Of a DNA stretch of 64,000 nucleotides, positions 44,801-53,298 are shown one piece after another. Position 1 is the stretch's first letter; each line of letters opens with the position of its first letter. The translations under genes and the position numbers were made by a program. This DNA is from CAYVUV01 sp964455095 (GTDB taxonomy: Bacteria; Desulfobacterota; Binatia; HRBIN30; CADEER01), in NCBI GenBank assembly GCA_964455095.1, contig CAYVUV010000153.1, forward strand, positions 7,214-71,213, in the 5' to 3' direction. The notes beneath the pieces were generated by a model. That model did not search any database. It was given only the letters and a program-made list of their open reading frames with translations, and was not told where the DNA came from.

Positions 44801-47624
44801 CCGTATCGACGACGGCGACGCGCGCCCGCAAGCTGCCCGCCGTGCCGGCCCAGAACTCCGCCTTGATTCCCGCCAACCAACTGGCGGGCCAGAGCGGTAC
44901 GGATGACGAGATCGTCTGCACCTCGCCGTTCGGGTCGCGCAGCTCGGCCTCGGCGAGCAGCTCGCGCACCGTCTCGGCCGGCGGCAGGCTGTCGATGCGC
45001 GCCTGCGCCGTGCCCGACGCGTCGAGCATCAAGTCGTGGCGCTGATGCACGGGCAGCGACGCGGCGGCGGGTGGGCCGTCGTTCTCGACCTCCTCGCCGC
45101 CGCGCACGAGGCCCTCGGCGACCGGGCCGTTGGCGAAGGTGAAGCTCTCGAGCTCTTCGGGCGGCGTGAAGGCCTTGGGGCGAACGTAGGCGCGCAGGGC
45201 GACCGGCAGGTTGGCGGCCGCGCCGCCGGCGAGGTACTGCACGGCGATGTCGACCGGCACCGCGCCGACGGCGACCTGCGGCTCCGGCGGCAGGCGCAGC
45301 GTCGCCTTGAGCAAGGGGACGCGAAATTCCTCCACCCGGAACGATCCCCCGCGCCACTGGCGCAGCGGGCGTCCTGGCGCCGGTGTGGCGACGCCGGCTG
45401 GCGGAGCGACCTGTTTCAGCGTCACGTCGTAGCGCCCGAGCTTGGCCGCCGGCGGAATCGGCCAGGTGCTCTCGGCGCTGCCGTTGGGGTCCCACGCGAG
45501 CGGCAGCTCGTAGGTCTCGTTGCTGCCGAGGTGTTGCACCACGGCGAGCGCCGGCCGCTCGGCGTCGGGGACGAGCGCGAAGCCGCGCAGCGCCTGGCTG
45601 CGCAGGATGTGTTTCATGTGCACGGTCTCGCCGGCGCGGAACAGGGTGCGATCGAAGATCGTGTGGGCGACGACCGGCCCGTCCCAGTCTTCGCTCGGCA
45701 GATCGAAACGCCAGGTCTCGATGCCTTTGCTCCAGGCGGAGTGGACGAAGCTCAGATCGTCGGCCGTCTGGGCGACGACGAAGAGCCCGGAGTCGAGCGC
45801 GGTGAGGGCGCGGTTCTGATAGTAGTCGGCGTAGTCGGGCGCTTCCCAATCCTCGAAGGCATCGGCGTCGTAGCAGCCGCGCACGCTGTTGAAGGGCGGC
45901 AGGCCGTCGAGGTGCGCGATGCCGTGCTCGTCGGTGTCGCCGCGCGCGAGGACACTGCCGGAGCAGTCCTGCACGGTGACGTGCGCGCCCGCCACCGGCT
46001 CGGCGGCATCGAGCGTCGTCACCCAGGCGATGGCGTTCTCGCGCCCGGCTTTGAAGTGCACCGAGAGATTGGTCACCAGCGCGGCGGCCGGCACGTACAT
46101 CGGCTTCGGCTTGTCGAGCAGCGCGGCGCCGAGGCGCGGGCTCTCGAGCTCGACGATGTACAGCCCCGGCGATTTGAACGGGATGCCGACCACCTCGAGC
46201 GTCTCGACGCCCTCGGTCTTGGGCAGTGTGAAGGGTTGCGCGGCGGCGTCCGGTACGGCGGCAAACAGCGAGCGGTCGCGTTTCGCCAACGCGACGCGGC
46301 GCAGCCACGGCAGGATGTCCTCGGGGTCTTGCGGGGCGATGCGCTGCACGTTGCCGGTGACGCTGTCGACGATGCCGCCGAGCGCGGCGCCGACGCCCCC
46401 CGCCGCGGCGCGTTCCCTGGTGGCGCGGTGCAGCCTGGCCGCCAGCGCCGGCTCGACGTTGCGCAGCGTCACGGGCAGGGCCGGGTCGGCCTTCGCTTCG
46501 AGAATGCCGAAGCGCGCGGCAAACTTGGCCAGTGGCGGGAAGCCATCGGTCTTCACCGAGAGCGGGAAGTCGCGCTGGTTGAGCAGCGCGCGACCGGCAT
46601 CGTCGCGCAGGTCGGCGGGCAGGGCGATCTCCACCGCCGACGATTCGGGAAACGGCCCGGCGAAGGTCACGCGGCTGACGAACTCCGCCGGCGTGTCGGG
46701 GGCTTTGGGGCTCGCCGGCGGCTGGCCGGGTGCGGTGAGGGTGATCTGCTGCGCGCGCTCCCAGGCCACCGGAGCGGAGAAGCTCACGCTCAGCGGCAGG
46801 ATCGGGATGCACGGCGCGCTGGCTTTCATCCGTTCGCAGTAGAGCTGGGCGGTGAACTCGGGGCGGGTGACGAAGTCGAGGACCTGATCCTGATCGGTCG
46901 CCACGCCGCTGGTGGCGGCGATGCCTTTGCCCCAGATCAGTTGCACCTTCTTGCCGTTGGGAAAGCGCTGAACGGCCTGCACGATCAGCAACGGTTCGTC
47001 CGGGACCTGCCACGGCGGCAGCGCGGCGAGAATGGTCGCGCGCGTCTCGTCGCTGACGATGCGCGCGCCGATGCGTTCGGGCAGACCGTCGACGGCGAAG
47101 GCGACATGGCGCAGCACCGACTCGGGCGTCGGCGCGGCATCGAGCGACAGAATGAAGGCCTGTTCCTCCTCGATGCGCTCCTCACCGCTGTAGGGAGTGG
47201 AGCTGCGGATGGTCGGCCCACCGGTGGAGAAGGCGAACGCCTGCGGCCCGCTGACCGGCGCGCCGCCGAGGCTGCGCAGATCGGCGCGCAGCGTGAACGC
47301 GCAGCGCAACCCGGCGGGCAGATCGCGTTCGAAGTCGAAGACCCAGGTGCGGCTGTCGATCCAGCGCGCCGAGCCCTTTTCGGGGCATTCGCGCGTGAAC
47401 GGATCGGCGGCGCGGCGCGGATCGCCGAGCGGCACCATCGGCGCCGAGAAGCGCGCGGTCACCTGGCGCACGTCCTTGACGACACCTTGTGGCGAGAACT
47501 GGATGACGCTGGCTGCGGTGGCCGGCTTGGCCGCCTCGGCGGCGTGCAACGTATGCGGCAGCGCCAGCACCAGCACGCAGGCAGTCAGTTGGTACGCTCG
47601 CGATCCCCGTTCCGCTCGCCTCAT
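41847..47624 (-). CDS. yfhM: Bacterial alpha-2-macroglobulin with thioester motif
   Basis: I start it at the ATG ending at 47624, which opens a signal peptide (MRRAERGSRAYQLTACVLVLALPHTLHA before AEAAKP); the frame is open for 69 codons more without a plausible start. The protein is 1925 aa. It has the MG1-type N-terminal beta domains, the MG/A2M_N bait-like region, the A2M domain (LFDTLLIWRGRVPLDANGDARVEVPLNDSLTGFRI) and the thioester CLEQ at Cys1474 (YTCLEQKV), followed by the alpha-helical toroid. The thioester can covalently trap proteases that cleave the bait region, defending the envelope. A lipobox-like LTAC lies too early in the N-terminus to be a certain lipoprotein site. It is followed, with overlap, by pbpC, its usual partner. 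Confidence 0.93.
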   Translation of the reverse strand: MRRAERGSRAYQLTACVLVLALPHTLHAAEAAKPATAASVIQFSPQGVVKDVRQVTARFSAPMVPLGDPRRAADPFTRECPEKGSARWIDSRTWVFDFERDLPAGLRCAFTLRADLRSLGGAPVSGPQAFAFSTGGPTIRSSTPYSGEERIEEEQAFILSLDAAPTPESVLRHVAFAVDGLPERIGARIVSDETRATILAALPPWQVPDEPLLIVQAVQRFPNGKKVQLIWGKGIAATSGVATDQDQVLDFVTRPEFTAQLYCERMKASAPCIPILPLSVSFSAPVAWERAQQITLTAPGQPPASPKAPDTPAEFVSRVTFAGPFPESSAVEIALPADLRDDAGRALLNQRDFPLSVKTDGFPPLAKFAARFGILEAKADPALPVTLRNVEPALAARLHRATRERAAAGGVGAALGGIVDSVTGNVQRIAPQDPEDILPWLRRVALAKRDRSLFAAVPDAAAQPFTLPKTEGVETLEVVGIPFKSPGLYIVELESPRLGAALLDKPKPMYVPAAALVTNLSVHFKAGRENAIAWVTTLDAAEPVAGAHVTVQDCSGSVLARGDTDEHGIAHLDGLPPFNSVRGCYDADAFEDWEAPDYADYYQNRALTALDSGLFVVAQTADDLSFVHSAWSKGIETWRFDLPSEDWDGPVVAHTIFDRTLFRAGETVHMKHILRSQALRGFALVPDAERPALAVVQHLGSNETYELPLAWDPNGSAESTWPIPPAAKLGRYDVTLKQVAPPAGVATPAPGRPLRQWRGGSFRVEEFRVPLLKATLRLPPEPQVAVGAVPVDIAVQYLAGGAAANLPVALRAYVRPKAFTPPEELESFTFANGPVAEGLVRGGEEVENDGPPAAASLPVHQRHDLMLDASGTAQARIDSLPPAETVRELLAEAELRDPNGEVQTISSSVPLWPASWLAGIKAEFWAGTAGSLRARVAVVDTAGKAVSGAAARVDILQRRTYSHRKRLVGGFYGYEYVRETWPVGTLCEGVTDAHGLLWCEGAPPQSGQLILQASVADAAGRRSVAHTDIWVEGDSDWRFEVDPSDRIDVLPEQRRYEPGDTARFQVRMPFQEATALVTVEREGIIEAHVEHISGRQPVIEVPVLGEYAPNVFVSVFAVRGRVGDGPAPTAMVDLGRPAFKLGIAEIRVGWRAHELRVQLSSDRQVYRVRDKATVDIAVRTADGAAPPAGSEVALAAVDEGLLELEPNRSWNLLDALMGRRGYGVRNATAQMQVIGKRHFGRKAVTPGGGGGRQSTRELFDTLLIWRGRVPLDANGDARVEVPLNDSLTGFRIVAVATGGVELFGSGAMSIRSTQDLMLFSGLAPLVREGDRLPAEFTVRNTTERPLDVTVRGRAEGLPAELSPQAVALAAGEARVVSWDVTVPADVERLSYEIEASVAGAATDRLRVAQRVRPAVPVRTLQATLLRYERPLSLPVERPADALPGRGGVAVALAPTLAGSLDGVRAWMRDYPYTCLEQKVSRAVALGDAALRDEVLAAMPSYLDGDGLLKFFPTMPNGSEVLTSYVLSIANAAGWSLPNALNERLTTGLRRFVQGSLNRPQHVLAADLSLRKLAALAALARAGGVDANLAGSIAIEPNLWPTSALLDWWTVLDRVPGIAKRDQRRREAEQIVRARLNLQGSTMGFSTESGDELWWLMAGSDSNAARLTLHLLESKRWKEDLPRLMRGAIARQRRGAWENTVANAWGTLAVQRFATAFESTPVTGTTVAALADSEQQFDWRTPPPEPLLLPWPAQPAPLRVEHKGTGNPWVTVQSRAAVPLKAPLSSGYRITKTVTPLEPRADGTVRRGDRLRVRLEIDAQSDMTWVVVDDPVPAGASHLGSGLGRDSQVAAAPDPNDTALPPTFVERAFEGYRAYFEFLPKGPLVVEYAIRLNQSGTFQLPATRVEALYAPEMFGELPNRAITVAP

Positions 47625-47987
47625 GCGCGCTCCCCCTGTCCGTGCCGCCTCTCCGCTAGCTGCGTTGCGGACGCACGTCAATCGAGGCCCCTCTGCGGTC
47701 GGGCGCCGACGCTCGCCACGGCTGGCCTCCCTGCAAGCCGTCACCGCTTCGGTGGAAGGGGGCCTGCCTCCGCGGAAGGCTTCCCCGAAGTTTCGCGAGA
47801 GTTTCCGGACTTCGATAGCGAGGTTTGCCAAGCTAGCAGCTCACGAAGGTGAACCGGTGTGGCAGGTGCGGTGAAGCGGGCGCCAGGATGCCCGACGAAT
47901 ACGGCGAACACTGATAGCGGAGCGATCTCTGGGGGATCTTTTGTGTACCCCGCCAGCTCCTGGCGAGGAAGAAACGGGGGAAAAGCG
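47625..47987. other. Divergent intergenic region between macroglobulin and sulfatase operons
   Basis: This 363-bp gap must hold promoters for both directions. I see no clear -35/-10 pair. A small hairpin (CGCCAG-CTC-CTGGCG, 47951-47965) lies just ahead of the sulfatase start and could influence its leader. Nothing else is recognisable. Confidence 0.5.
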
Positions 47988-49637
47988 ATGAAGAAGCGGC
48001 TTTCCGTGCAGGCAGTCGGCGCGTTCTCAGCGGCGCTTCTGGCCGCGCTCGTCGTGGCGGTGATTCCGGCCGCCGCGGCGGACAAGCCCAATATCATCCT
48101 GATCTTGTCGGATGACTTCGGCTACGGTGACTCGGGCCCCTACGGCGGCGGGCCGGGGCGCGGTATGCCGACTCCCAACCTCGACCGACTCGCGAGCGAG
48201 GGCATGACCTTCTACTCGTTCTACGCCCAGCCGAGTTGCACGCCGGGGCGCGCCGCGGTGCAAACGGGGCGCATTCCCAACCGCAGCGGCATGACCACCG
48301 TCGCCTTCCAGGGACAGGGCGGCGGCCTGCCGGCGGCGGAGTGGACGGTGGCGTCGGTGCTGAAGACCGCCGGCTACCAGACCTTCTTCACCGGCAAGTG
48401 GCACCTCGGCGAAGCCGACTACGCCATGCCCACCGCCCAGGGCTACGACGAAATGCGCTACTGCGGCCTGTATCACCTCAACGCGTATACGTACGGCGAT
48501 CCGACCTGGTTTCCCGACATGGACCCGAAGCTGCGTGAAATGTTCCAGAAGGTGACCAAGGGCGCGCTCTCGGGCAAGGCGGGCGAGGCACCGAAAGAGG
48601 AGTTCAAGATCAACGGCCAGTACGTCGACACACCCGACAAGGGCGTCGTCGGTATTCCGTTCTTCGATGCCTACGTCGAGAAGGCCGCGCTCGAGCATCT
48701 CGACGCGGTGGCAAAGTCCGACAAGCCGTTCTTCATGAGCGTCAATTTCATGAAGGTCCACCAGCCGAACATGCCGCATCCCGACTTCGAGCATAAGTCG
48801 ATGTCCAAGAGCAAGTATGCCGACTCGGTGGTCGAGAACGACTCGCGCATCGGCAAGGTGCTGGACAAGGTGCGCGCCCTGGGCCTCGACAAGAACACGT
48901 ACGTGTTCTGGACGACCGACAACGGCGCCTGGCAGGACGTCTATCCGGACGCGGGCTACACGCCGTTCCGCGGCACCAAGGGGACCGTGCGCGAAGGCGG
49001 CAATCGCGTTCCGGCGATTGCCTGGGGGCCGAAGATCCAGGCCGGGTCGAAGAACTACGACATCCTTGGCGGGCTCGACTACATGGCGACGTTTGCGTCT
49101 CTCGCCGGCATCAAGCTGCCGGAGAAGGATCGCGACGGGCAGCCGATCGTCTTCGACAGTTACGACATGTCAGCGGTCCTGTTCGGCACAGGCAAATCGG
49201 AACGCAACTCCTGGTTCTATTTCACGGAGAACGAGCTGAGCCCCGGTGCCGCGCGGGTGGGCAACTACAAGGCGGTGTTCAACCTGCGCGGCGACAACGG
49301 CCAGCCGACCGGCGGTCTCGCGGTCGACACCAACCTGGGGTGGAAGGGGCCTGAATCGTACGTGGCCACCGTGCCCCAGGTGTTCGATCTCTGGCAGGAC
49401 CCGCAGGAACGCTACGACCTCTTCATGAACAACTACACGGAGCGAACCTGGACGCTGGTCACGATCAGCGAGGCAATCAGGGGGTTGATGAAGACCTACG
49501 TCGACTATCCGCCGCGCAAGCTCCAGAGCATGAGCTACGACGGCCCGATTACGCTCTCGAAGTACCAGAAATTTCAGTGGGTACGCGACCAACTGAAACA
49601 AGAAGGCATCAACATCCCCCTGCCGGCGGGGAATTGA
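47988..49637 (+). CDS. Secreted sulfatase 1
   Basis: The ATG at 47988 starts a signal peptide (KKRLSVQAVGAFSAALLAALVVAVIPAAA), giving 549 aa; the frame is open upstream without a likely start. The alkaline-phosphatase superfamily fold is evident from IILILSDDFGYGD (metal Asp pair), the formylglycine motif C84-T-P-G-R88, FFTGKWHLGE and TTDNGAWQDVYP with metal residues. Cys84 must be oxidised to formylglycine for activity; no such maturation enzyme lies in this window. The protein hydrolyses a sulfate ester in the periplasm; the substrate is unknown. A second sulfatase begins 9 bp after its stop, so they form an operon. Confidence 0.92.
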   Translation: MKKRLSVQAVGAFSAALLAALVVAVIPAAAADKPNIILILSDDFGYGDSGPYGGGPGRGMPTPNLDRLASEGMTFYSFYAQPSCTPGRAAVQTGRIPNRSGMTTVAFQGQGGGLPAAEWTVASVLKTAGYQTFFTGKWHLGEADYAMPTAQGYDEMRYCGLYHLNAYTYGDPTWFPDMDPKLREMFQKVTKGALSGKAGEAPKEEFKINGQYVDTPDKGVVGIPFFDAYVEKAALEHLDAVAKSDKPFFMSVNFMKVHQPNMPHPDFEHKSMSKSKYADSVVENDSRIGKVLDKVRALGLDKNTYVFWTTDNGAWQDVYPDAGYTPFRGTKGTVREGGNRVPAIAWGPKIQAGSKNYDILGGLDYMATFASLAGIKLPEKDRDGQPIVFDSYDMSAVLFGTGKSERNSWFYFTENELSPGAARVGNYKAVFNLRGDNGQPTGGLAVDTNLGWKGPESYVATVPQVFDLWQDPQERYDLFMNNYTERTWTLVTISEAIRGLMKTYVDYPPRKLQSMSYDGPITLSKYQKFQWVRDQLKQEGINIPLPAGN

Positions 49638-49646
49638 GGAGTGAAG

Positions 49647-51275
49647 ATGAAGAGACCGCCCCATTCGAGCGCACTCGGTGTCGTCTCCGCGGTGCTTCTC
49701 GCCGCGCTCACCGCGAGTCTGCCCGCCGGCGCGCAGACCAAGCCGATGGGTAAACCCAACATCGTCGTCATCATGGGCGACGACATCGGCATCTGGAACA
49801 TCGGCGCCTATCACCGCGGCATGATGGCCGGGCGGACGCCGAACCTGGATCAGATCGCCGCCGAGGGCATGCTGTTCACCGACTACTACGCCGAGGCCAG
49901 TTGCACGGCCGGTCGCGCCAACTTCATTACCGGCGAGCTGCCGATCCGCACCGGCATGACCACGGTCGGCCAGGCCGGCTCCCCCATCGGTATTCCCGCC
50001 CAGGCCGTGACCATCGCCACGGCGCTCAAGGCCCAGGGCTATGCCACCGGTCAGTTTGGCAAGAACCACCTCGGCGATCTCAATGAGTTCCTGCCCACCG
50101 TGCACGGCTTCGACGAGTTCTTCGGCTACCTCTATCACCTCGATGCGATGGAGGATCCGTGTCATCCCGGCTACCCGCAGGAGCTGTTGAACGTGGTCGG
50201 GCCGCGCAACGTGGTGCACTCCTACGCGACGACCACCGACGATCCGACGGTCGATCCGCGCTGGGGCAAGGTCGGCAAACAGAAGATCGAGGACGCCGGC
50301 CAACTCTGCCCCGACCGCATGGAGACCGTGGACGACGAGATTCGCGATCTCGCTTTCAAGTTCGTCGACAAGGCCAAGGCCGACGGCAAGCCGTTCTTTC
50401 TCTGGCTCAATCCGACGCGCATGCACATCGTCACGCATCTGTCGGAGAAGTACGAGAAGATGCGCAACTCGCAAAACGGCTGGTCTATTCACGAAGCCGG
50501 CATGGCCCAGCTCGACGACATCGTCGGCGCCACCATGCAGAAGCTCAAGGACCTGGGTGTGGACGACAATACCATCGTCATCTTCACCACCGACAATGGC
50601 ACCGAGAACTTCACCTGGCCCGACGGCGGACAGACGCCGTTCGCGATGGGCAAGGGCACTGTCATGGAAGGCGGCTTCCGTGCCCCGGCCATGATTCGCT
50701 GGCCCGGCAAGGTGCCCGCCGGCAAGGTCGAGAACGGCATCATCTCCGGGCTCGACTGGTTTCCCACCCTCCTGGCCGCCGCCGGCGACACGGACATTGC
50801 GGAGGAGCTGCTGAAGGGCAAGGAGCTGGCCGGCACCACGTATAAGGTGCATCTCGACGGGTACAACCAATTGGACCTGATCACCGGCAAGGGGCCTTCG
50901 GCGCGCCACGAGATCTTCTACTTCGGCGAGAGCAGTCTCGGTGCGGTGCGCATCGACGACTTCAAGTACCGCTTCATCGATCAGCCGGGCGGCTGGTTGG
51001 GTGAGAAGACCACCCCAGACGTCCCCGCCCTGACCAACCTGCGTCTCGATCCATTCGAGCGCACGGGCTGGCCGGTGAATCTGACGGCGCAAGGCTCACA
51101 GGAATACTTCGGCTGGTTCAAGTACGAGTTCTGGCGCTTCGTGTTCGTCCAGCAACAAGTGGCGAAGCTCGCCATGACGGCAGTCGAGTTCCCGCCGATG
51201 CAGAAGGGCGCCAGCTTCAACCTCGATGCCGTGAAAGCGAAGATCGAAGCCGCCCGGGCGGCCATGGGCAAGTAG
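49647..51275 (+). CDS. Secreted sulfatase 2 with CxAxR formylglycine motif
   Basis: I use the ATG at 49647 with GAGGAG upstream, not the GTG at 49641. It begins a signal peptide (KRPPHSSALGVVSAVLLAALTASLPAGA), giving 542 aa. Metal residues are seen in VVIMGDDIGIWN and IVIFTTDNGTENF, and substrate-site residues in FGKNHLGD (Asn instead of the usual Trp in GKWH). The modification site is C86-T-A-G-R90, where Ala replaces the usual Pro; CxAxR sites are known in some sulfatase families. It shares an operon with sulfatase 1. The end is helical and unlike sulfatase 1. Confidence 0.92.
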   Translation: MKRPPHSSALGVVSAVLLAALTASLPAGAQTKPMGKPNIVVIMGDDIGIWNIGAYHRGMMAGRTPNLDQIAAEGMLFTDYYAEASCTAGRANFITGELPIRTGMTTVGQAGSPIGIPAQAVTIATALKAQGYATGQFGKNHLGDLNEFLPTVHGFDEFFGYLYHLDAMEDPCHPGYPQELLNVVGPRNVVHSYATTTDDPTVDPRWGKVGKQKIEDAGQLCPDRMETVDDEIRDLAFKFVDKAKADGKPFFLWLNPTRMHIVTHLSEKYEKMRNSQNGWSIHEAGMAQLDDIVGATMQKLKDLGVDDNTIVIFTTDNGTENFTWPDGGQTPFAMGKGTVMEGGFRAPAMIRWPGKVPAGKVENGIISGLDWFPTLLAAAGDTDIAEELLKGKELAGTTYKVHLDGYNQLDLITGKGPSARHEIFYFGESSLGAVRIDDFKYRFIDQPGGWLGEKTTPDVPALTNLRLDPFERTGWPVNLTAQGSQEYFGWFKYEFWRFVFVQQQVAKLAMTAVEFPPMQKGASFNLDAVKAKIEAARAAMGK

Positions 51276-51303
51276 GCCACACGGTTTTGTACCAATGCGA
51301 GGT

Positions 51304-51326
51304 GGGTACCCCGATTCGGGGTGCCC
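51304..51326 (+). terminator. Hairpin after sulfatase 2
   Basis: GGGTACCCCG and CGGGGTGCCC form a 10-bp stem (one G-T pair) with a 3-nt loop, 29 bp after the stop. No T tract follows, so it may be an attenuating or terminator hairpin before the HAD gene. Confidence 0.5.
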
Positions 51327-51401
51327 GCTTCGTCGTTTGAGGTCCTGGAGACGCCGTCCCTCGCGACCCTGCGCATTGAAACATCAAGAAGGAGCGCCGC
51401 G

Positions 51402-52403
51402 ATGAAGTGGATCGATAGGAATCTCGGTTGCGCGTTCGCGTTCACGTCGTTGATCGTCTTCGCGGGCAGTGCGCGCGCCGCCGACCTGCTTCCTTCGTGG
51501 CACGACGGTGCGGCGAAGAAAGCCATCGTCGACTTTGTCACGCATGTCACCACAGCGGGCGGGAAGGACTACGTGCCGGAGGCGGAGCGGATCGCCACCT
51601 TTGACAACGACGGCACGTTGTGGGCGGAGCAGCCGATGTACTTCCAGTTCTTCTTTGCGCTCGACCGGGTCAAAGCCCTCGCTCCGCAGCACCCGGAATG
51701 GAAAGACAAGGGACCGTTCGCGTCGTTGCTCAAGGGCGACGTGCAGGGGGCACTCGCTGGCGGCGAGCGGGCGATGTTGGAGATCGTCATGGCCACCCAT
51801 GCCGGCATGACCACGGCGGAGTTCGAGCAGATCGTCAAGGACTGGGTCGTGACCGCGAAGCATCCGAAAACCGGGCGGCACTTCATCGAGATGGTCTACC
51901 AACCCATGGTCGAACTGCTCGCCTACCTGCGCGCGCAGGGATTCAAGACGTTCATAGTGTCCGGCGGCGGCATCGAGTTCATGCGGCCATGGGCAGAGAA
52001 GGTCTACGGCATTCCCCCCGAGCAAGTCGTCGGCAGCAGCATCAAGACCAAGCTCGAGATGCGCAATGGCAAGCCCGTGCTGGTCCGTCTGCCGGAGCTC
52101 AACTTCATCGACGACAAGGACGGCAAACCCGTCGGTATCAACCAGCACATCGGCCGCCGCCCGATCGCCGCGTTCGGCAACTCCGACGGCGATCGGCAGA
52201 TGCTCGAGTGGACGCAAGCCGGTGGCGGCGCCAGGCTGATGATGCTGGTCCACCACGACGACGCCGGGCGCGAATACGCTTACGGCGCGGAATCGAAGAT
52301 CGGCACCTTCAGCGACGCGTTGACCGCCGAAGCCAAGCAGAATGAGTGGACCATCATCAGCATGAAGGACGACTGGAAGCGAATCTTTGCCTTCGCGCCG
52401 TAA
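51402..52403 (+). CDS. Secreted HAD-superfamily phosphatase
   Basis: The ATG at 51402 has AAGGAG upstream and starts a signal peptide ending in AGSARA before ADLLPSW; the product is 333 aa. HAD motif I is TFDNDGTLW with nucleophile Asp68 and acid Asp70, motif II is FIVSGGGIEF, and motif IV includes AAFGNSDGDRQML. This pattern is of the phosphoserine phosphatase-like HAD-IB group, here exported, so a periplasmic phosphatase is likely. It sits between sulfatases and a polyphosphate kinase, suggesting scavenging of ester-bound sulfate and phosphate, which is inference. Confidence 0.88.
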   Translation: MKWIDRNLGCAFAFTSLIVFAGSARAADLLPSWHDGAAKKAIVDFVTHVTTAGGKDYVPEAERIATFDNDGTLWAEQPMYFQFFFALDRVKALAPQHPEWKDKGPFASLLKGDVQGALAGGERAMLEIVMATHAGMTTAEFEQIVKDWVVTAKHPKTGRHFIEMVYQPMVELLAYLRAQGFKTFIVSGGGIEFMRPWAEKVYGIPPEQVVGSSIKTKLEMRNGKPVLVRLPELNFIDDKDGKPVGINQHIGRRPIAAFGNSDGDRQMLEWTQAGGGARLMMLVHHDDAGREYAYGAESKIGTFSDALTAEAKQNEWTIISMKDDWKRIFAFAP

Positions 52404-52482
52404 CCAACCTTGACCCGCACGAAGATAAACCGACTGCGAACAAGGGGACGAAACTGATCAACACCACCCGGGGGCGGAACCT

Positions 52483-53292
52483 ATGAGCAAGAAATCAGAG
52501 CCCAATGAGGCTGAGAAAATGAAGGGCAAGCAATACATGAAGGAGTTGCGCAAGCTCCAGGCCGAGCTGTGCCATCTCCAGGAATGGGTGAAGCTCAAAG
52601 GACTCCGCGTCATCATCGTCTTCGAGGGCCGCGACGCGGCGGGCAAGGGTGGCACCATCAAGGCCATCACCGAGCGCGTCAGCCCGCGGGTGTTCCGGTT
52701 GGTGGCGTTGCCCGCGCCGTCCGACCGCGAAAAGTCGCAGATGTACATCCAGCGCTACATGCAGCATTTCCCGGCGGCGGGCGAAGTCGTGATCTTCGAC
52801 CGCAGTTGGTACAACCGCGCCGGCGTCGAGCACGTGATGGGCTTTTGCACCAAGGAACAGCACCGGGAGTTTCTCCGCCTTTGCCCGCTGGTGGAGAAAC
52901 TGATCGTGCACAACGGGATCATGCTGATCAAAGTCTGGCTCGAATCGAGCGACAAGGAGCAGAAGCGGCGCTTCGAGGCGCGCGTAGCGGACCCCTTGCG
53001 GCAATGGAAACTCAGCCCGATGGACCTGCCGTCGCGCAGCAAGTGGTTCGCGTATTCGCGCGCCCGCGACGCGATGCTGGACGCCACCGACACCAAATGG
53101 GCGCCGTGGTACATCCTGCGCTCCGACGATAAGAAGCGCGCCCGGCTGAACGCCATCCGCCATGTCTTGAGCCTGGTGCCCTACAAGAAAGTCGCGCGCG
53201 AAGAGATCAAGCTGCCGAAGCGTTCGATGAAAGGCGCCTACGACGACCAGGCGTCGCTCAAAGGCCGAAAGTTCGTGCCGGAGAGGTATTGA
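52483..53292 (+). CDS. ppk2: Polyphosphate kinase 2 family protein
   Basis: The 269-aa protein has Walker A GRDAAGKGG at 49-57, Walker B/lid VIFDRSWYNRAGVE at about 103-116, and the following helical lid (RLCPLVEKLIVHNGIMLIKVWLESS). These mark a single-domain PPK2, which transfers phosphate between polyphosphate and nucleotides. It is cytoplasmic, unlike its secreted neighbours. The preceding HAD gene ends 79 bp earlier and the next barrel gene starts 6 bp later, so it is likely in the same transcript. Confidence 0.92.
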   Translation: MSKKSEPNEAEKMKGKQYMKELRKLQAELCHLQEWVKLKGLRVIIVFEGRDAAGKGGTIKAITERVSPRVFRLVALPAPSDREKSQMYIQRYMQHFPAAGEVVIFDRSWYNRAGVEHVMGFCTKEQHREFLRLCPLVEKLIVHNGIMLIKVWLESSDKEQKRRFEARVADPLRQWKLSPMDLPSRSKWFAYSRARDAMLDATDTKWAPWYILRSDDKKRARLNAIRHVLSLVPYKKVAREEIKLPKRSMKGAYDDQASLKGRKFVPERY

Positions 53293-53298
53293 GTCACT

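Noticed and set aside
45036..47852. Plus-strand open frame of 938 codons opposite the alpha-2-macroglobulin
   Set aside because: The macroglobulin is unmistakable (CLEQ thioester, A2M domain). The opposite frame is a shadow.
47859..47987. Extended start of sulfatase 1 at 47859
   Set aside because: The extra 43 residues precede a strong signal peptide at 47988 and have no recognisable feature.
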